The notes below the pieces were generated by a model. The model was not told where the DNA came from and made no database searches. It saw only the letters and a program-made list of their open reading frames with translations. Made by a program: the position numbers and the translations under genes. 64,000 nucleotides of DNA from Gulosibacter hominis. Lineage in GTDB: Bacteria; Actinomycetota; Actinomycetes; Actinomycetales; Microbacteriaceae. The DNA is taken from the NCBI RefSeq assembly GCF_904842695.1, contig NZ_CAJGWQ010000004.1, positions 92,864-156,863 of the forward strand, given 5' to 3'. Below are positions 1 to 8,113 of the stretch, piece by piece; the stretch's first letter is position 1; each line of letters starts with the position of its first letter.

Positions 1-454
1 CGGGTGGCAGATTGAGTTCGGGCAGGTCGTGACCGGGACGTGAAACCGCCACAAAATGGGCGATCTCAAACATCTCCTCGGCATCTTTCCATTCGAGGAT
101 CTGTGCCACCGCGTCGGCCCCGGTAATGAAGTAAAACTCGGCGTCGGGCATCAGTTTGCGCAGGTCGCGCAGCGTATCAATCGTGTAGGTCGGCCCGGGA
201 CGGTCGATGTCGACGCGACTGACCTTGAAACGCGGGTTTGATGCGGTGGCAATGACCGTCATCAAATAGCGGTGTTCGGATGCCGAAACCCCGGTTTTCA
301 TATAGGGATTACCGGTGGGTACGAAATACACCCCGTCGAGGCCGAAGTGCTGGGCCACTTCGCTGGCCGCGACGAGGTGTCCGTGGTGGATCGGGTCGAA
401 TGTACCGCCCATGATCCCGATACGGGGTCGGGCGGTTGGCTTCGCGGCGCTCAC
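1..454 (-). CDS. nadD: Nicotinate-nucleotide adenylyltransferase, 3' end outside the window
   Basis: Adenylyltransferase that makes nicotinate adenine dinucleotide from NaMN and ATP in NAD synthesis. The N-terminal nucleotidyltransferase signature [11 protein letters not shown], an ITGADA segment and the SRPGH segment typical of NadD are readable on the minus strand. About 151 residues are present of the usual ~200; the C-terminus lies beyond base 1. I chose the GTG at 454 ([17 protein letters not shown]) because it lies 10 bases after the preceding gene's stop; an ATG at 412 would start inside the motif. It is last in the rplU-rpmA-obgE run. The proB/proA genes often found between obgE and nadD in actinobacteria are absent here. 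Confidence 0.93.
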   Translation of the reverse strand, partial: MSAAKPTARPRIGIMGGTFDPIHHGHLVAASEVAQHFGLDGVYFVPTGNPYMKTGVSASEHRYLMTVIATASNPRFKVSRVDIDRPGPTYTIDTLRDLRKLMPDAEFYFITGADAVAQILEWKDAEEMFEIAHFVAVSRPGHDLPELNLPP

Positions 455-464
455 CGCAGGTGCG

Positions 465-701
465 CTAGTGCTGATCGCCCGACTCGATGATCGGCTGGCC
501 GGGGTGACCGACCGGCTCGTGACGAATCACACGCGAGCGTTCGGGGTGTGCCTTCGACATGTTGCGGAACGAGAACGTAACGGCCATCAGCGCCATCATG
601 ATTGCGAAGGCCGAGATACCGAAAACAATCGGCGGGAAAACCATGTGGCCGGGAACGACAACCATCGTGTCTGCAGCCTGAAAAAGAACCTGTTCGAACA
701 T
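465..701 (-). CDS. Small single-pass membrane protein of unknown function
   Basis: A 78-residue protein starting [13 protein letters not shown], with one hydrophobic segment (about residues 20-45, [18 protein letters not shown]) and a charged, His-rich C-terminal tail, so probably one membrane span with a cytoplasmic tail. The ATG at 701 is preferred over the TTG at 719 and the ATG at 710 because AGGATGG lies just upstream of it. It sits between obgE and nadD on the same strand, 36 bases after obgE and 10 before nadD, so it is probably co-transcribed. I recall similar small membrane proteins next to nadD in Microbacteriaceae but know no function. Confidence 0.7.
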   Translation of the reverse strand: MFEQVLFQAADTMVVVPGHMVFPPIVFGISAFAIMMALMAVTFSFRNMSKAHPERSRVIRHEPVGHPGQPIIESGDQH

Positions 702-737
702 AGCAACCATCCTAACCAATTCTTCGGGCCGCGATGA

Positions 738-2243
738 CTACTCGTCGTCGCCGGCCCACAGCCCGGCTTTGCGCTCCGCCTCGAGTTCGGCGCGCGCGGC
801 TGCCTTCGCATCCATGCGGTCGTAGTATTCCTCGCGCTTTTCGGCTCGGGTTGGGCGACTGCGCTCTTCAAGACGCGGGTCGGTGCCGTGTGCCGTCATC
901 ACTTCGGCGGCGGATGCGAGTGTCGGCTCCCAATCGAACACGATGCCGTCGCCCGGGCCAATCACGACGGTTGACCCGGCCTGCGCACCCGCCTTGACGA
1001 GTGCATCCTCAATACCGATCTTCGAAAGCCGATCGGCGAGATAGCCAACCGCCTCATCGTTTTGGAAGTCGGTTTGCGCCACCCAGCGTTCCGGTTTGCG
1101 GCCGAGGATGCGGTAAACAGTGCCGTAGCTTCCACCTTCAACTTGCAACTGGAACGGGGCGCTGTCGACCGCACGCGGGCGCACCACGATGCGCGGCCGG
1201 ACGGTTTCGGCTTCAGCGCGCTGCGCCCGGTCGGCATCAACGATCTCGGCGAGCGCGAATGAGAGTTCGCGCAGCCCCTTATGTGACACTGCCGAAACTT
1301 CAAACACCCGGTAGCCGCGGGCCTCAAGATCGCCCCGCACAAATTCGGCAAGTTCGGCAGCCTCTGGCACATCGACCTTGTTGAGCGCGATGAGGGCTGG
1401 CCGCTCAAGCAGCGGCACCTGCCCCTCGGGCACCGGGTAGGCCGCGAGCTCGGCGAGGATCACCTCGAGGTCGCTAATCGGGTCGCGGCCGGGCTCGAGG
1501 GTGGCGCAGTCGAGCACGTGCAGCAGCACCGAGCAGCGTTCAACGTGGCGCAGGAAGTCGAGCCCGAGCCCGCGCCCTTCACTGGCACCCTCGATGAGCC
1601 CGGGCACATCCGCGATGGTGTAGCGCGAGTTACCAGCCTGCACCACGCCGAGGTTAGGGTGCAGCGTCGTGAACGGATAATCGGCAATTTTTGGTCGCGC
1701 CGCACTCATCGCTGCAATCAGCGACGACTTGCCCGCCGAGGGATAGCCCACAAGCGCCACATCGGCCACCGATTTCAACTCGAGGATGATGCGCGCTTCT
1801 TCGCCCGGGGTTCCCAACAGCGCAAAACCGGGCGCTTTGCGTTTACTGTTGGCGAGCGCGGCATTACCGAGACCGCCGACGCCGCCTTCGGCGACGACGA
1901 TGCGCATGCCCGGCTCAACCAGGTCGGCCAGTTCGCTGCCGTCTTCGGCACGCACCACCGTTCCCACCGGCACCGGCAGTTCTAGATCGGCACCCTTCGT
2001 GCCGTTGCGAAAATCGCCCATCCCGAACCCGCCAGATTCGCTGCGGCGGTGAGCGCGGTGGTGGTAGCTCAACAGCGTGGTGACGTTGTTGTCGGCGACG
2101 AGCACGATGTCGCCACCGTCGCCGCCATTACCGCCGTCGGGACCGGCAAGCGGTTTGAATTTTTCGCGTCGGATCGACATGCATCCATTGCCACCGTCGC
2201 CGGCGTTGAGATAGAGCGTCACTTCGTCGACAAAGGTGACCAT
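738..2243 (-). CDS. obgE: Obg family GTPase (ribosome assembly)
   Basis: Essential GTPase that binds the 50S subunit during assembly and links it to growth and stress state. The 501-residue product has the glycine-rich Obg fold at the N-terminus ([17 protein letters not shown], then repeated GGNGGDGG), a G domain from about residue 160 ([10 protein letters not shown]-loop, [17 protein letters not shown]) and a C-terminal OCT region (about 360-435) followed by a charged tail. Its place after rplU-rpmA is the standard bacterial arrangement. A strong hairpin lies between rpmA and this gene, so obgE may be partly uncoupled from the ribosomal protein mRNA. Confidence 0.97.
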   Translation of the reverse strand: MVTFVDEVTLYLNAGDGGNGCMSIRREKFKPLAGPDGGNGGDGGDIVLVADNNVTTLLSYHHRAHRRSESGGFGMGDFRNGTKGADLELPVPVGTVVRAEDGSELADLVEPGMRIVVAEGGVGGLGNAALANSKRKAPGFALLGTPGEEARIILELKSVADVALVGYPSAGKSSLIAAMSAARPKIADYPFTTLHPNLGVVQAGNSRYTIADVPGLIEGASEGRGLGLDFLRHVERCSVLLHVLDCATLEPGRDPISDLEVILAELAAYPVPEGQVPLLERPALIALNKVDVPEAAELAEFVRGDLEARGYRVFEVSAVSHKGLRELSFALAEIVDADRAQRAEAETVRPRIVVRPRAVDSAPFQLQVEGGSYGTVYRILGRKPERWVAQTDFQNDEAVGYLADRLSKIGIEDALVKAGAQAGSTVVIGPGDGIVFDWEPTLASAAEVMTAHGTDPRLEERSRPTRAEKREEYYDRMDAKAAARAELEAERKAGLWAGDDE

Positions 2244-2277
2244 GGCGATCCTTTCGTTCAGTGCTATGAGAATACGA

Positions 2278-2309
2278 GAAGAGGGGCGGATGCTCCTCCG
2301 CCCCTCTTC
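2278..2309 (-). terminator. Intrinsic terminator or attenuator hairpin between rpmA and obgE
   Basis: Perfect 13-bp inverted repeat GAAGAGGGGCGGA / TCCGCCCCTCTTC with a 6-base loop. The downstream minus-strand sequence is pyrimidine-rich rather than a pure U run. It may give partial read-through from the ribosomal protein genes into obgE. Confidence 0.7.
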
Positions 2310-2348
2310 AGGAATAATTACCGGCGCGTGTGCAGCCGGTTTTGGTGA

Positions 2349-2606
2349 CTATTCGCCAACCGCTACAACGTTGACGACCTTGCGACCCTTGCGGGCGCCG
2401 AATTCGACAGCGCCGTCAGCGAGTGCAAACAGGGTGTCGTCACCGCCACGGCCGACGTTGACACCGGGGTGGATCTTGGTGCCGCGCTGGCGGACGAGGA
2501 TTTCGCCCGCGTTAACGACCTGACCGGCAAAGCGCTTCACGCCGAGGCGCTTCGCGTTCGAGTCGCGACCGTTCTTGGTCGAGCTCGCGCCCTTCTTTGT
2601 TGCCAT
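2349..2606 (-). CDS. rpmA: 50S ribosomal protein bL27
   Basis: 85-residue ribosomal protein beginning [16 protein letters not shown], the classic bL27 N-terminus that reaches toward the peptidyl transferase centre, followed by [11 protein letters not shown] and the [20 protein letters not shown] core. There is no Firmicutes-type cleavable leader before MATKKG. It starts 21 bases after the rplU stop and is co-transcribed with it. Confidence 0.98.
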   Translation of the reverse strand: MATKKGASSTKNGRDSNAKRLGVKRFAGQVVNAGEILVRQRGTKIHPGVNVGRGGDDTLFALADGAVEFGARKGRKVVNVVAVGE

Positions 2607-2627
2607 GAGTTTTCAGCTCCTCGGGAT

Positions 2628-2936
2628 TTACTTGATGTCGGTGACCTTGACGCGGGTGAGCTCCTGGCGGTGCCCCTGGCGCTTCCGGTAACCGGTCTTG
2701 TTCTTGTACTTAATGATCTTGATCTTCGGGCCGCGGAGGTCGTCGAGAACCTCAGCAGTCACCTTCACCTTGGCCAGCTTTTCGGCGTCGGTGGTGACCT
2801 TGTCACCATCAACGAGGAGCAAAGCGGGCAGAGTGATCTGGCCCTTGTCGTCGCCAGCGACACGGTTCATCTCGATGATCGAGCCAACCTCGACCTTCTC
2901 CTGCCGGGCCCCGGCGCGCACAACTGCGAATACCAC
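2628..2936 (-). CDS. rplU: 50S ribosomal protein bL21
   Basis: bL21 contacts 23S rRNA domains and uL20 in the large subunit. I place the start at the GTG at 2936, giving [15 protein letters not shown] and 102 residues, the family's normal length; the longer in-frame version adds a non-conserved [11 protein letters not shown] leader. An AAAAGG element lies about 10 bases upstream. The C-terminal basic segment ([14 protein letters not shown]) is typical. It is the first gene of the rplU-rpmA-(obgE) operon, behind a good promoter and a ~125-base structured leader. Confidence 0.95.
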   Translation of the reverse strand: MVFAVVRAGARQEKVEVGSIIEMNRVAGDDKGQITLPALLLVDGDKVTTDAEKLAKVKVTAEVLDDLRGPKIKIIKYKNKTGYRKRQGHRQELTRVKVTDIK

Positions 2937-2956
2937 TTCAGCTACCTTTTCTTCCA

Positions 2957-2996
2957 GCCCACGCACTTAGGTGGGCAAATCGTCTCATTTGATGAG
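2957..2996 (-). promoter_or_regulatory. Two small hairpins in the rplU 5' leader
   Basis: In the untranslated leader just upstream of rplU, GCCCAC/GTGGGC (2957-2962 with 2971-2976) and CTCAT/ATGAG (2984-2988 with 2992-2996) form adjacent stem-loops. Ribosomal protein leaders commonly bind their own product to control translation; L21 leaders are known in other phyla. That role here is inference. Confidence 0.4.
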
Positions 2997-3070
2997 GAAG
3001 TACCAAGTCCGCTGCGCCGGGCATCCACGAGATCGCAATGCATCCGTTAGCGAACGTGCAACAGCGCCCT

Positions 3071-3100
3071 ACTTTACCCCAGCGAACAGAATCGCGTCAA
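3071..3100 (-). promoter_or_regulatory. Sigma-70-type promoter for rplU-rpmA
   Basis: On the minus strand TTGACG (3095-3100) and TAAAGT (3071-3076) are separated by 18 bases, a good housekeeping-sigma match. Transcription would start near 3063 and leave a leader of about 125 bases before the rplU GTG. It lies just after the rne stop. Confidence 0.6.
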
Positions 3101-3137
3101 CCGTTGACCGGGTTCGGTTTTGCGGCGCCGCGCTTGG

Positions 3138-5903
3138 TTAGTGACTTCCTTCGTCTGCCTCCGTTGCCGAGCTCGCCGGTGCGGCGCTGTCATCGGTCGA
3201 AATGGGACCGGTGGTGATGCGCCGACGCGGTTTCCGCGGCGTTTGCGCCGACTCGGTCTTGGCTGCTTCTTGTTTGCTGCTGGCCAAGGAGTCGAGTGCG
3301 GCGTCGAGGCTGCCGAGCGTTGCCGCAGCCGGCTCGGAAGCCGGTTCGGCGGGGGTGGCAGCAACCTCGTCGAGGGGCAGGCTAATGGATGCGATGCGCG
3401 CGGCGCGTTCCGACGGTTCGTTATTGTCGGTGGCCGGCTGCACTACCACGCGGCGACGGCGCGGCTTGTGCTTGGGTTGCGCATCGTCGGGAGATGTTGC
3501 GGGCGGCTCGCTGCTTTGTGACTGCGAATCGGCGCCGCGATCAGCGTCTGTTTCACGCGTGTCGCTGTCCCGCTTGCTGTCGCGTGAAGCGGATGCGTTG
3601 CGGCGCTTGTCATCACCCGAGTCTGAGTTTCCGTTTCGGCCACGGCGGCCGCGGCGCGAGCGACGCGATGAGCTGCGCTCGGCATCCTTAGCGCTGTCGT
3701 TTCGCTGGTTGTCATCGCTGCGTTCGCTATCGCTCACCGCGTCGGCGGCTGCAACAGCGGCTTCGAGCGACTTACCACTCACTACCGCAGCGGCGGCGAT
3801 TGCCAGGCGCTCGGCCGAGGCTTCAATTGCTGCCTGGCTGGGTTCGGCGCTGTCTTGTGTTGCACCCGCGATAGTGGATGCGGCAATCTTTGTGAGCGCG
3901 TTGCGGGCGTCGTCGGTGATTTCGTGAGTCGAGCCGTTTTGTTGCGGCTTTGACTTCGACTGCTGCCCGGAGTTTTTGTTGCGTCGACCCCGGTTTTGGC
4001 GGTTGCCGCCGCCTGATTGTGCGGGCTGATGTACGGGTTCGGCGTGCACGTGCACACCGCGGCCGTCGCAGTGCTCGCACGGCTCAGAGAATGTTTCGAG
4101 CAGCCCCAGACCGATCTTCTTGCGGGTCATCTGCACCAGGCCGAGGCTTGTTACCTCAGTCACCTGGTGTTTGGTGCGGTCGCGGCCGAGACATTCGATG
4201 AGGCGACGCAGTACGAGATCGCGGTTCGATTCGAGCACCATGTCGATGAAGTCGATGACGATGATGCCGCCGATATCGCGCAGGCGCAGCTGACGCACCA
4301 CTTCTTCGGCTGCTTCGAGGTTGTTTTTGGTGACGGTTTCTTCGAGGTTGCCGCCGGAGCCCACAAATTTGCCGGTGTTGACGTCGACAACGGTCATGGC
4401 TTCGGTGCGGTCGATGACCAGCGAACCGCCCGAGGGCAGCCACACTTTTCGAGCGAGGGCTCGGTCGATCATTTCGTTGACGCGGTAGTGCGAGAAGATG
4501 TCGCCGTCGCCGTCAAAGCGTTCGACTCGGTCGAGCAGATCGGGTGCGACCTGGCCGAGGTAGCTCTTGATGGTGTCGAGTTCCGACTGGCCCTGAACGA
4601 TGAGCTTGTCGAAGTCTTCGTTGAATACGTCGCGGACGATTTTGATGAGCATGTCGGGTTCGGCATGCAGCGTCTGCGGCGCGCGGCCACCGTTGGCTTT
4701 GTTTTGGATCGACTCCCACTGCTTCATGAGTCGTTCGACGTCACGCGCGAGCTGTTCTTTCGTGGCGCCTTCGGCGGCGGTACGCACGATCACGCCAACG
4801 CCCTGCGGCAGCACCTCTTTGAGAATTTTTTTGAGGCGCGTGCGTTCGGTGTCGGGCAGTTTTCGGCTGATGCCGTTGAGGGTGTTGCCGGGTACGTACA
4901 CAAGGTAGCGTCCGGGCAGGGAGATTTGGCTGGTGAGGCGGGCACCCTTGTGTCCTACCGGGTCTTTGGTGACCTGTACGAGCACCTTGTCGCCGGGCTT
5001 GAGCGCGTTTTCGATTTTGCGCGGGGTGTTGGCGTCGAGGTTTGATTTTGCCCAGTCAACTTCGCCCGAGTAGAGCACGGCGTTGCGGGCGCGGCCGATG
5101 TCGACGAACGCGGCTTCCATGCTCGGCAGCACGTTTTGTACGCGGCCGAGGTAGACATTGCCGATGAGCGAGGTGTCTTCATTGCGGGCGACGTAGTGTT
5201 CAACGAGCACGTTGTCTTCGAGCACACCGATTTGCACGCGGTTGTCTTTGGCGCGCACGATCATCTTGCGGTCGACCGCTTCGCGGCGGGCTTGAAATTC
5301 GGTTTCGGTGACTACCGGGCGGCGTCGGCCGCTGTCACGGTTGTCGCGGCGGCGCTGCCGTTTGGCGGCCAAGCGAGTTGAGCCGTGCAGTTTTTGCGGC
5401 TCAGTGATGTCTTCAGAGTCGTCGCGCTGCTCATACGAGCGCGAGTCTGCATCCGATTTGTGGGAGGTGTTGCTGCTTCCTTTGCCGCGACGGTTGCGGC
5501 GTGAGCGGCTGCGGCCGCGGCCGCTTCCCGATTCGTGGTCGCCGGTGTTGTCGTCGCTGCTGTCGTGGTCGCGGCGGGCGGGGCGTTCGGGACGCGGTGG
5601 CAGGTCGGGTGCCAAAAAGAACAGCGTGCGGGTGGTAATGATTTCGGGGATGCGCGGGTCGCGCTTGGGCTTATCGGCTTCGGTTTCCGGGGCCTTGCCG
5701 GTGCTTTCAGCTTCTTCAGGCTTGGATGCGGCCTGTTCAGCTTCTTCGCCGCTGGGTGCTTCGGATGCGGCGTTCGGGTCGGGTTGGTCGGTTACGGGGT
5801 CGCCGTTGGCGTTTTCGGCAGTTTCGGGTGCAGCGTTGTCGCCGTTCAGCGCCGTTTCATCTGCTGGGGTTTCGGGCTGGTTGGATGTGGAATTTTCCAC
5901 CAT
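3138..5903 (-). CDS. rne: Ribonuclease E/G family endoribonuclease
   Basis: Single-strand-specific endoribonuclease for rRNA/tRNA processing and mRNA turnover. Of 921 residues, the first ~205 are disordered: acidic to about 80, then rich in Arg/Ser/Asp. The catalytic core follows: S1-like region about 213-290 (KMIVRAKDNRVQIGVLEDN), metal-binding aspartates in VVDVNTGKF (D507) and IDFIDM (D551, D554), and the zinc-link CEHCDGRG (C609, C612). The ~300-residue tail is low-complexity (Arg/Ser-Arg and Ala/Glu/Ser rich). This layout, core between two disordered arms, is the actinobacterial RNase E/G type. In mycobacteria ndk lies directly upstream; here a toxin/lipoprotein island intervenes. Confidence 0.95.
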   Translation of the reverse strand: MVENSTSNQPETPADETALNGDNAAPETAENANGDPVTDQPDPNAASEAPSGEEAEQAASKPEEAESTGKAPETEADKPKRDPRIPEIITTRTLFFLAPDLPPRPERPARRDHDSSDDNTGDHESGSGRGRSRSRRNRRGKGSSNTSHKSDADSRSYEQRDDSEDITEPQKLHGSTRLAAKRQRRRDNRDSGRRRPVVTETEFQARREAVDRKMIVRAKDNRVQIGVLEDNVLVEHYVARNEDTSLIGNVYLGRVQNVLPSMEAAFVDIGRARNAVLYSGEVDWAKSNLDANTPRKIENALKPGDKVLVQVTKDPVGHKGARLTSQISLPGRYLVYVPGNTLNGISRKLPDTERTRLKKILKEVLPQGVGVIVRTAAEGATKEQLARDVERLMKQWESIQNKANGGRAPQTLHAEPDMLIKIVRDVFNEDFDKLIVQGQSELDTIKSYLGQVAPDLLDRVERFDGDGDIFSHYRVNEMIDRALARKVWLPSGGSLVIDRTEAMTVVDVNTGKFVGSGGNLEETVTKNNLEAAEEVVRQLRLRDIGGIIVIDFIDMVLESNRDLVLRRLIECLGRDRTKHQVTEVTSLGLVQMTRKKIGLGLLETFSEPCEHCDGRGVHVHAEPVHQPAQSGGGNRQNRGRRNKNSGQQSKSKPQQNGSTHEITDDARNALTKIAASTIAGATQDSAEPSQAAIEASAERLAIAAAAVVSGKSLEAAVAAADAVSDSERSDDNQRNDSAKDAERSSSRRSRRGRRGRNGNSDSGDDKRRNASASRDSKRDSDTRETDADRGADSQSQSSEPPATSPDDAQPKHKPRRRRVVVQPATDNNEPSERAARIASISLPLDEVAATPAEPASEPAAATLGSLDAALDSLASSKQEAAKTESAQTPRKPRRRITTGPISTDDSAAPASSATEADEGSH

Positions 5904-6151
5904 GTTCGGTGCTCCTCGCAGCCAGTCGCGTCGCGTTCCTGGCTACCTGTCTCGTGCCGCAGTTCGGGCTGCGGGAATGCTGGCGCCGCATCTCACGGCG
6001 TTGCCGCTGGGGTGCGGCGGGCCACCCTCGAGCGACCCTGAAGTCTCGTGCGCTTATCGCGCCACTCAAGACTAACGCACCGAACCATCGCAGATGTCGA
6101 GCAGCAGAAGTTATCTGCCGACGCAGCTGCTACCTGATGCCTGTGGTCGAT
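5904..6151 (-). other. Gap between the rne start and the lipoprotein array
   Basis: About 250 bases upstream of rne. It should hold the rne promoter and leader, but I see no convincing -35/-10 pair and no gene-like reading frame; a 70-codon Arg-rich frame at 5857-6069 has no homology signature. GCGC-GATAA-GCGC near 6052-6064 could form a small stem. Confidence 0.4.
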
Positions 6152-6180
6152 GCAGCACCAATGCCCCGCAATCACTCAGA
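6152..6180 (-). repeat. Remnant junction of a further lipoprotein copy
   Basis: These 29 bases match 7442-7470, the lipoprotein 2 to lipoprotein 3 junction, at 28 positions. The match covers the end of one gene, the spacer GTGATTGCGGGGCAT and the first bases (GGTGCTGC) of the next gene. Similarity then ends. It reads as the start of a deleted downstream copy of the array. Confidence 0.65.
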
Positions 6181-6804
6181 CGGCCTCGTCACCGTCGGCT
6201 CCCGCCACGTGCGCGTCGGGAGCTCCGTATTCGCCACCGAAGCCAACGCCCAAACGTCCTCGACCGGCAAACAACCCGTGTCCACATCGATGTAGGTTTG
6301 GTTGCCCTCAATCGTTCCAGCACTCACGATTATGCCATTCTCCGAATCAATCCACGCAAATTGATTCACCACCTTGCCGCTGCGCCAAGTTTCAGCAATC
6401 TTCTGCTTGAACTGCACATAACCACGCGACTCAAACACATCCCGCCCAGCCGCCAAAACCGATTCCACCGCAACCGGCTCAGCCACACGCTCCTCTACTC
6501 GAGTCGACACGAAACTTGCACCACGACTCCCTTCGCAGTCATACAGCGTGTACTGCTCCGGCTCCGGATCTTCCCAACCCACCGCACCAGCAGCAACCAA
6601 CTGCAACTTGAACTCCCGAATCAATTCCCGAGACTCCGCCACAAACTCTTCACCAGACATCCGCTCCGCAAACGGCAACGAACCACTATTATCCGGAAAC
6701 ATCCGACCAGCATTCTCCGGCGGCGTGTTCACCACACAACCACTCAACAACACCACCACAAATGACAACGCCAACCAGGACCTGGCTCGATTTTTCCCAT
6801 TCAT
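6172..6804 (-). CDS. Paralogous lipoprotein, copy 4 (putative immunity protein)
   Basis: 210 residues starting MNGKNRARSWLALSF; signal peptide with lipobox LLSGC (Cys about 23), so a lipid-anchored extracytoplasmic protein. The mature part carries NSGSLPFAERMSGEEFVAES, two further conserved cysteines (in YDCEG and in TGCLP) that may form a disulfide, and ends TWREPTVTRPSE. The ATG at 6804 is chosen over an in-frame GTG at 6819. It is last of four tandem copies on the same strand downstream of the DUF1023 hydrolase. It is nearly identical to copy 1 through the first ~100 residues and differs mainly around residues 88-115 and 165-180. No known domain recognised; an immunity role is inferred from context. 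Confidence 0.8.
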   Translation of the reverse strand: MNGKNRARSWLALSFVVVLLSGCVVNTPPENAGRMFPDNSGSLPFAERMSGEEFVAESRELIREFKLQLVAAGAVGWEDPEPEQYTLYDCEGSRGASFVSTRVEERVAEPVAVESVLAAGRDVFESRGYVQFKQKIAETWRSGKVVNQFAWIDSENGIIVSAGTIEGNQTYIDVDTGCLPVEDVWALASVANTELPTRTWREPTVTRPSE

Positions 6805-6818
6805 ACTCAAACCAACCA

Positions 6819-7448
6819 CTAGGGATGCAACGGTGCCGGGGTATACGGAGACAACGACTCATTCGCAACCGGCCGTAACGCTTCAAAATTCTCCACTGGC
6901 AAGCACCCGGTACGCACATATAACCGCACCTGGTGCACATCATCACCGTCGACAGTGCCCACTGCAATCACAACGCCATTGTCCACATCAACCCATTCAA
7001 ACCCATTGCGCACTCGACCGCTACTCGATGTTTCGTCAACTCGAATGTCTACTCGCACATAACCTCGAGACTCAAATACTTCCTTGCCCACCGCAAGAAC
7101 CTTCTCCACACTTACCGATTTTGCTTTGCGACTTTCTCGCCCCGTGGAAGTGAACATTGCCCCGTTACGATTTTCACAGCGCGCCATCTCGTACCGTTCA
7201 GGCTTCGGGTTTTCCCAACCAACCGCACCCAGTTCAGCAAGCTTCTGCTTATACTCGAGAACCAGTTCCCGAGACTCAGCAACAAACTCCTCGCCCGAAA
7301 TCCGCTCACCAAACGGCAACGAACCACTCTCTTCCGGAAACATCGCACCGTTCCGAGCCGGCCCACCAAAGACGCAACCACTCAGCAGCACCGCAACGGC
7401 CGCACAGACACTCGCCTGCACCCAACGCGCACCCTTCTTTCGCAGCAC
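6819..7448 (-). CDS. Paralogous lipoprotein, copy 3, divergent (putative immunity protein)
   Basis: 209 residues from a GTG start (MLRKKGARWVQASVC), lipobox VLLSGC. It shares its signal peptide with copy 2, but the mature domain is the most divergent of the four: NGAMFPEESGSLPFGERISGEEFVAESREL is conserved in outline while the middle (KAKSVSVEKVLAVGKEV, RVDIRVDETSSSG) and the C-terminus (SPYTPAPLHP) differ. Both conserved mature cysteines are kept (ARCEN, TGCLP). The pattern suggests a signal-peptide exchange by recombination and a distinct binding specificity, which is inference. Confidence 0.78.
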   Translation of the reverse strand: MLRKKGARWVQASVCAAVAVLLSGCVFGGPARNGAMFPEESGSLPFGERISGEEFVAESRELVLEYKQKLAELGAVGWENPKPERYEMARCENRNGAMFTSTGRESRKAKSVSVEKVLAVGKEVFESRGYVRVDIRVDETSSSGRVRNGFEWVDVDNGVVIAVGTVDGDDVHQVRLYVRTGCLPVENFEALRPVANESLSPYTPAPLHP

Positions 7449-7491
7449 CGATGCCCCGCAATCACTCAGACGGCCTCGTCACCGTCGGTTC

Positions 7492-8100
7492 TCACCATGT
7501 GCGCGTCGGAAGCTCCGTATTCGCAACCGAAGCTAACGACCAATAATCATCCACCGGAAGACAACCCGTGTACATACGAACATAGACTTGGTCTCCCTCA
7601 ATCGTCCCTGCGATCACGGTGATCCCATTCTCCGCATCGATCCACGCGAACTGATTCAACACCTTGCCGCTGCGCTGAGTTTCAGCAATCTTCTGCTTGA
7701 ACTGCACATAACCACGAGACTCAAACACATCCCGCGCCGCCGCCAAAATCGGCTCCACCGCAACCGGCTCGGCCAGACGCTCTTGAACTCGCGTAGAGAT
7801 GAACTCCGCACCGCGCTCACCCTCACACCGCGACAGCGTGTACTGCTCCGGCTCCGGATCTTCCCAACCCACCGCACCAGCAGCGACCAACTGCAACTTG
7901 AACTCCCGAATCAATTCCCGAGACTCCGCCACAAACTCTTCACCAGACATCCGCTCCGCAAACGGCAACGAACCACTATTATCCGGAAACATCCGACCAG
8001 CATTCTCCGGCGGCGTATTCACCACACAACCACTCAACAACACCACAACGGCCACACTGACACTCGCCTGCACCCAACGCGCACCCTTCTTTCGCAGCAT
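7492..8100 (-). CDS. Paralogous lipoprotein, copy 2 (putative immunity protein)
   Basis: 202 residues, ATG start MLRKKGARWVQASVSV, lipobox VLLSGC. The mature domain is almost the same as copy 1 (QFKQKIAETQRSGKV, TGCLPVDD), but the signal peptide is that of copy 3, so the gene is a mosaic. It ends at ELPTRTW because the codon that is CGG in copies 1 and 4 is TGA here, removing the 11-residue tail REPTVTRPSE-like end. The spacer to copy 1 is 13 bases. Export and lipidation place it outside the cytoplasmic membrane. Confidence 0.8.
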   Translation of the reverse strand: MLRKKGARWVQASVSVAVVVLLSGCVVNTPPENAGRMFPDNSGSLPFAERMSGEEFVAESRELIREFKLQLVAAGAVGWEDPEPEQYTLSRCEGERGAEFISTRVQERLAEPVAVEPILAAARDVFESRGYVQFKQKIAETQRSGKVLNQFAWIDAENGITVIAGTIEGDQVYVRMYTGCLPVDDYWSLASVANTELPTRTW

Positions 8101-8113
8101 CAGGGGCCCGCAA

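Noticed and set aside
4017..5045. 342-codon plus-strand frame opposite rne
   Set aside because: It is antisense to the conserved RNase E/G core and has no family signature; it reflects high GC codon bias.
5857..6069. 70-codon minus-strand frame overlapping the rne start
   Set aside because: Arg-rich, overlaps the rne coding start in another frame, and no ribosome-binding site.
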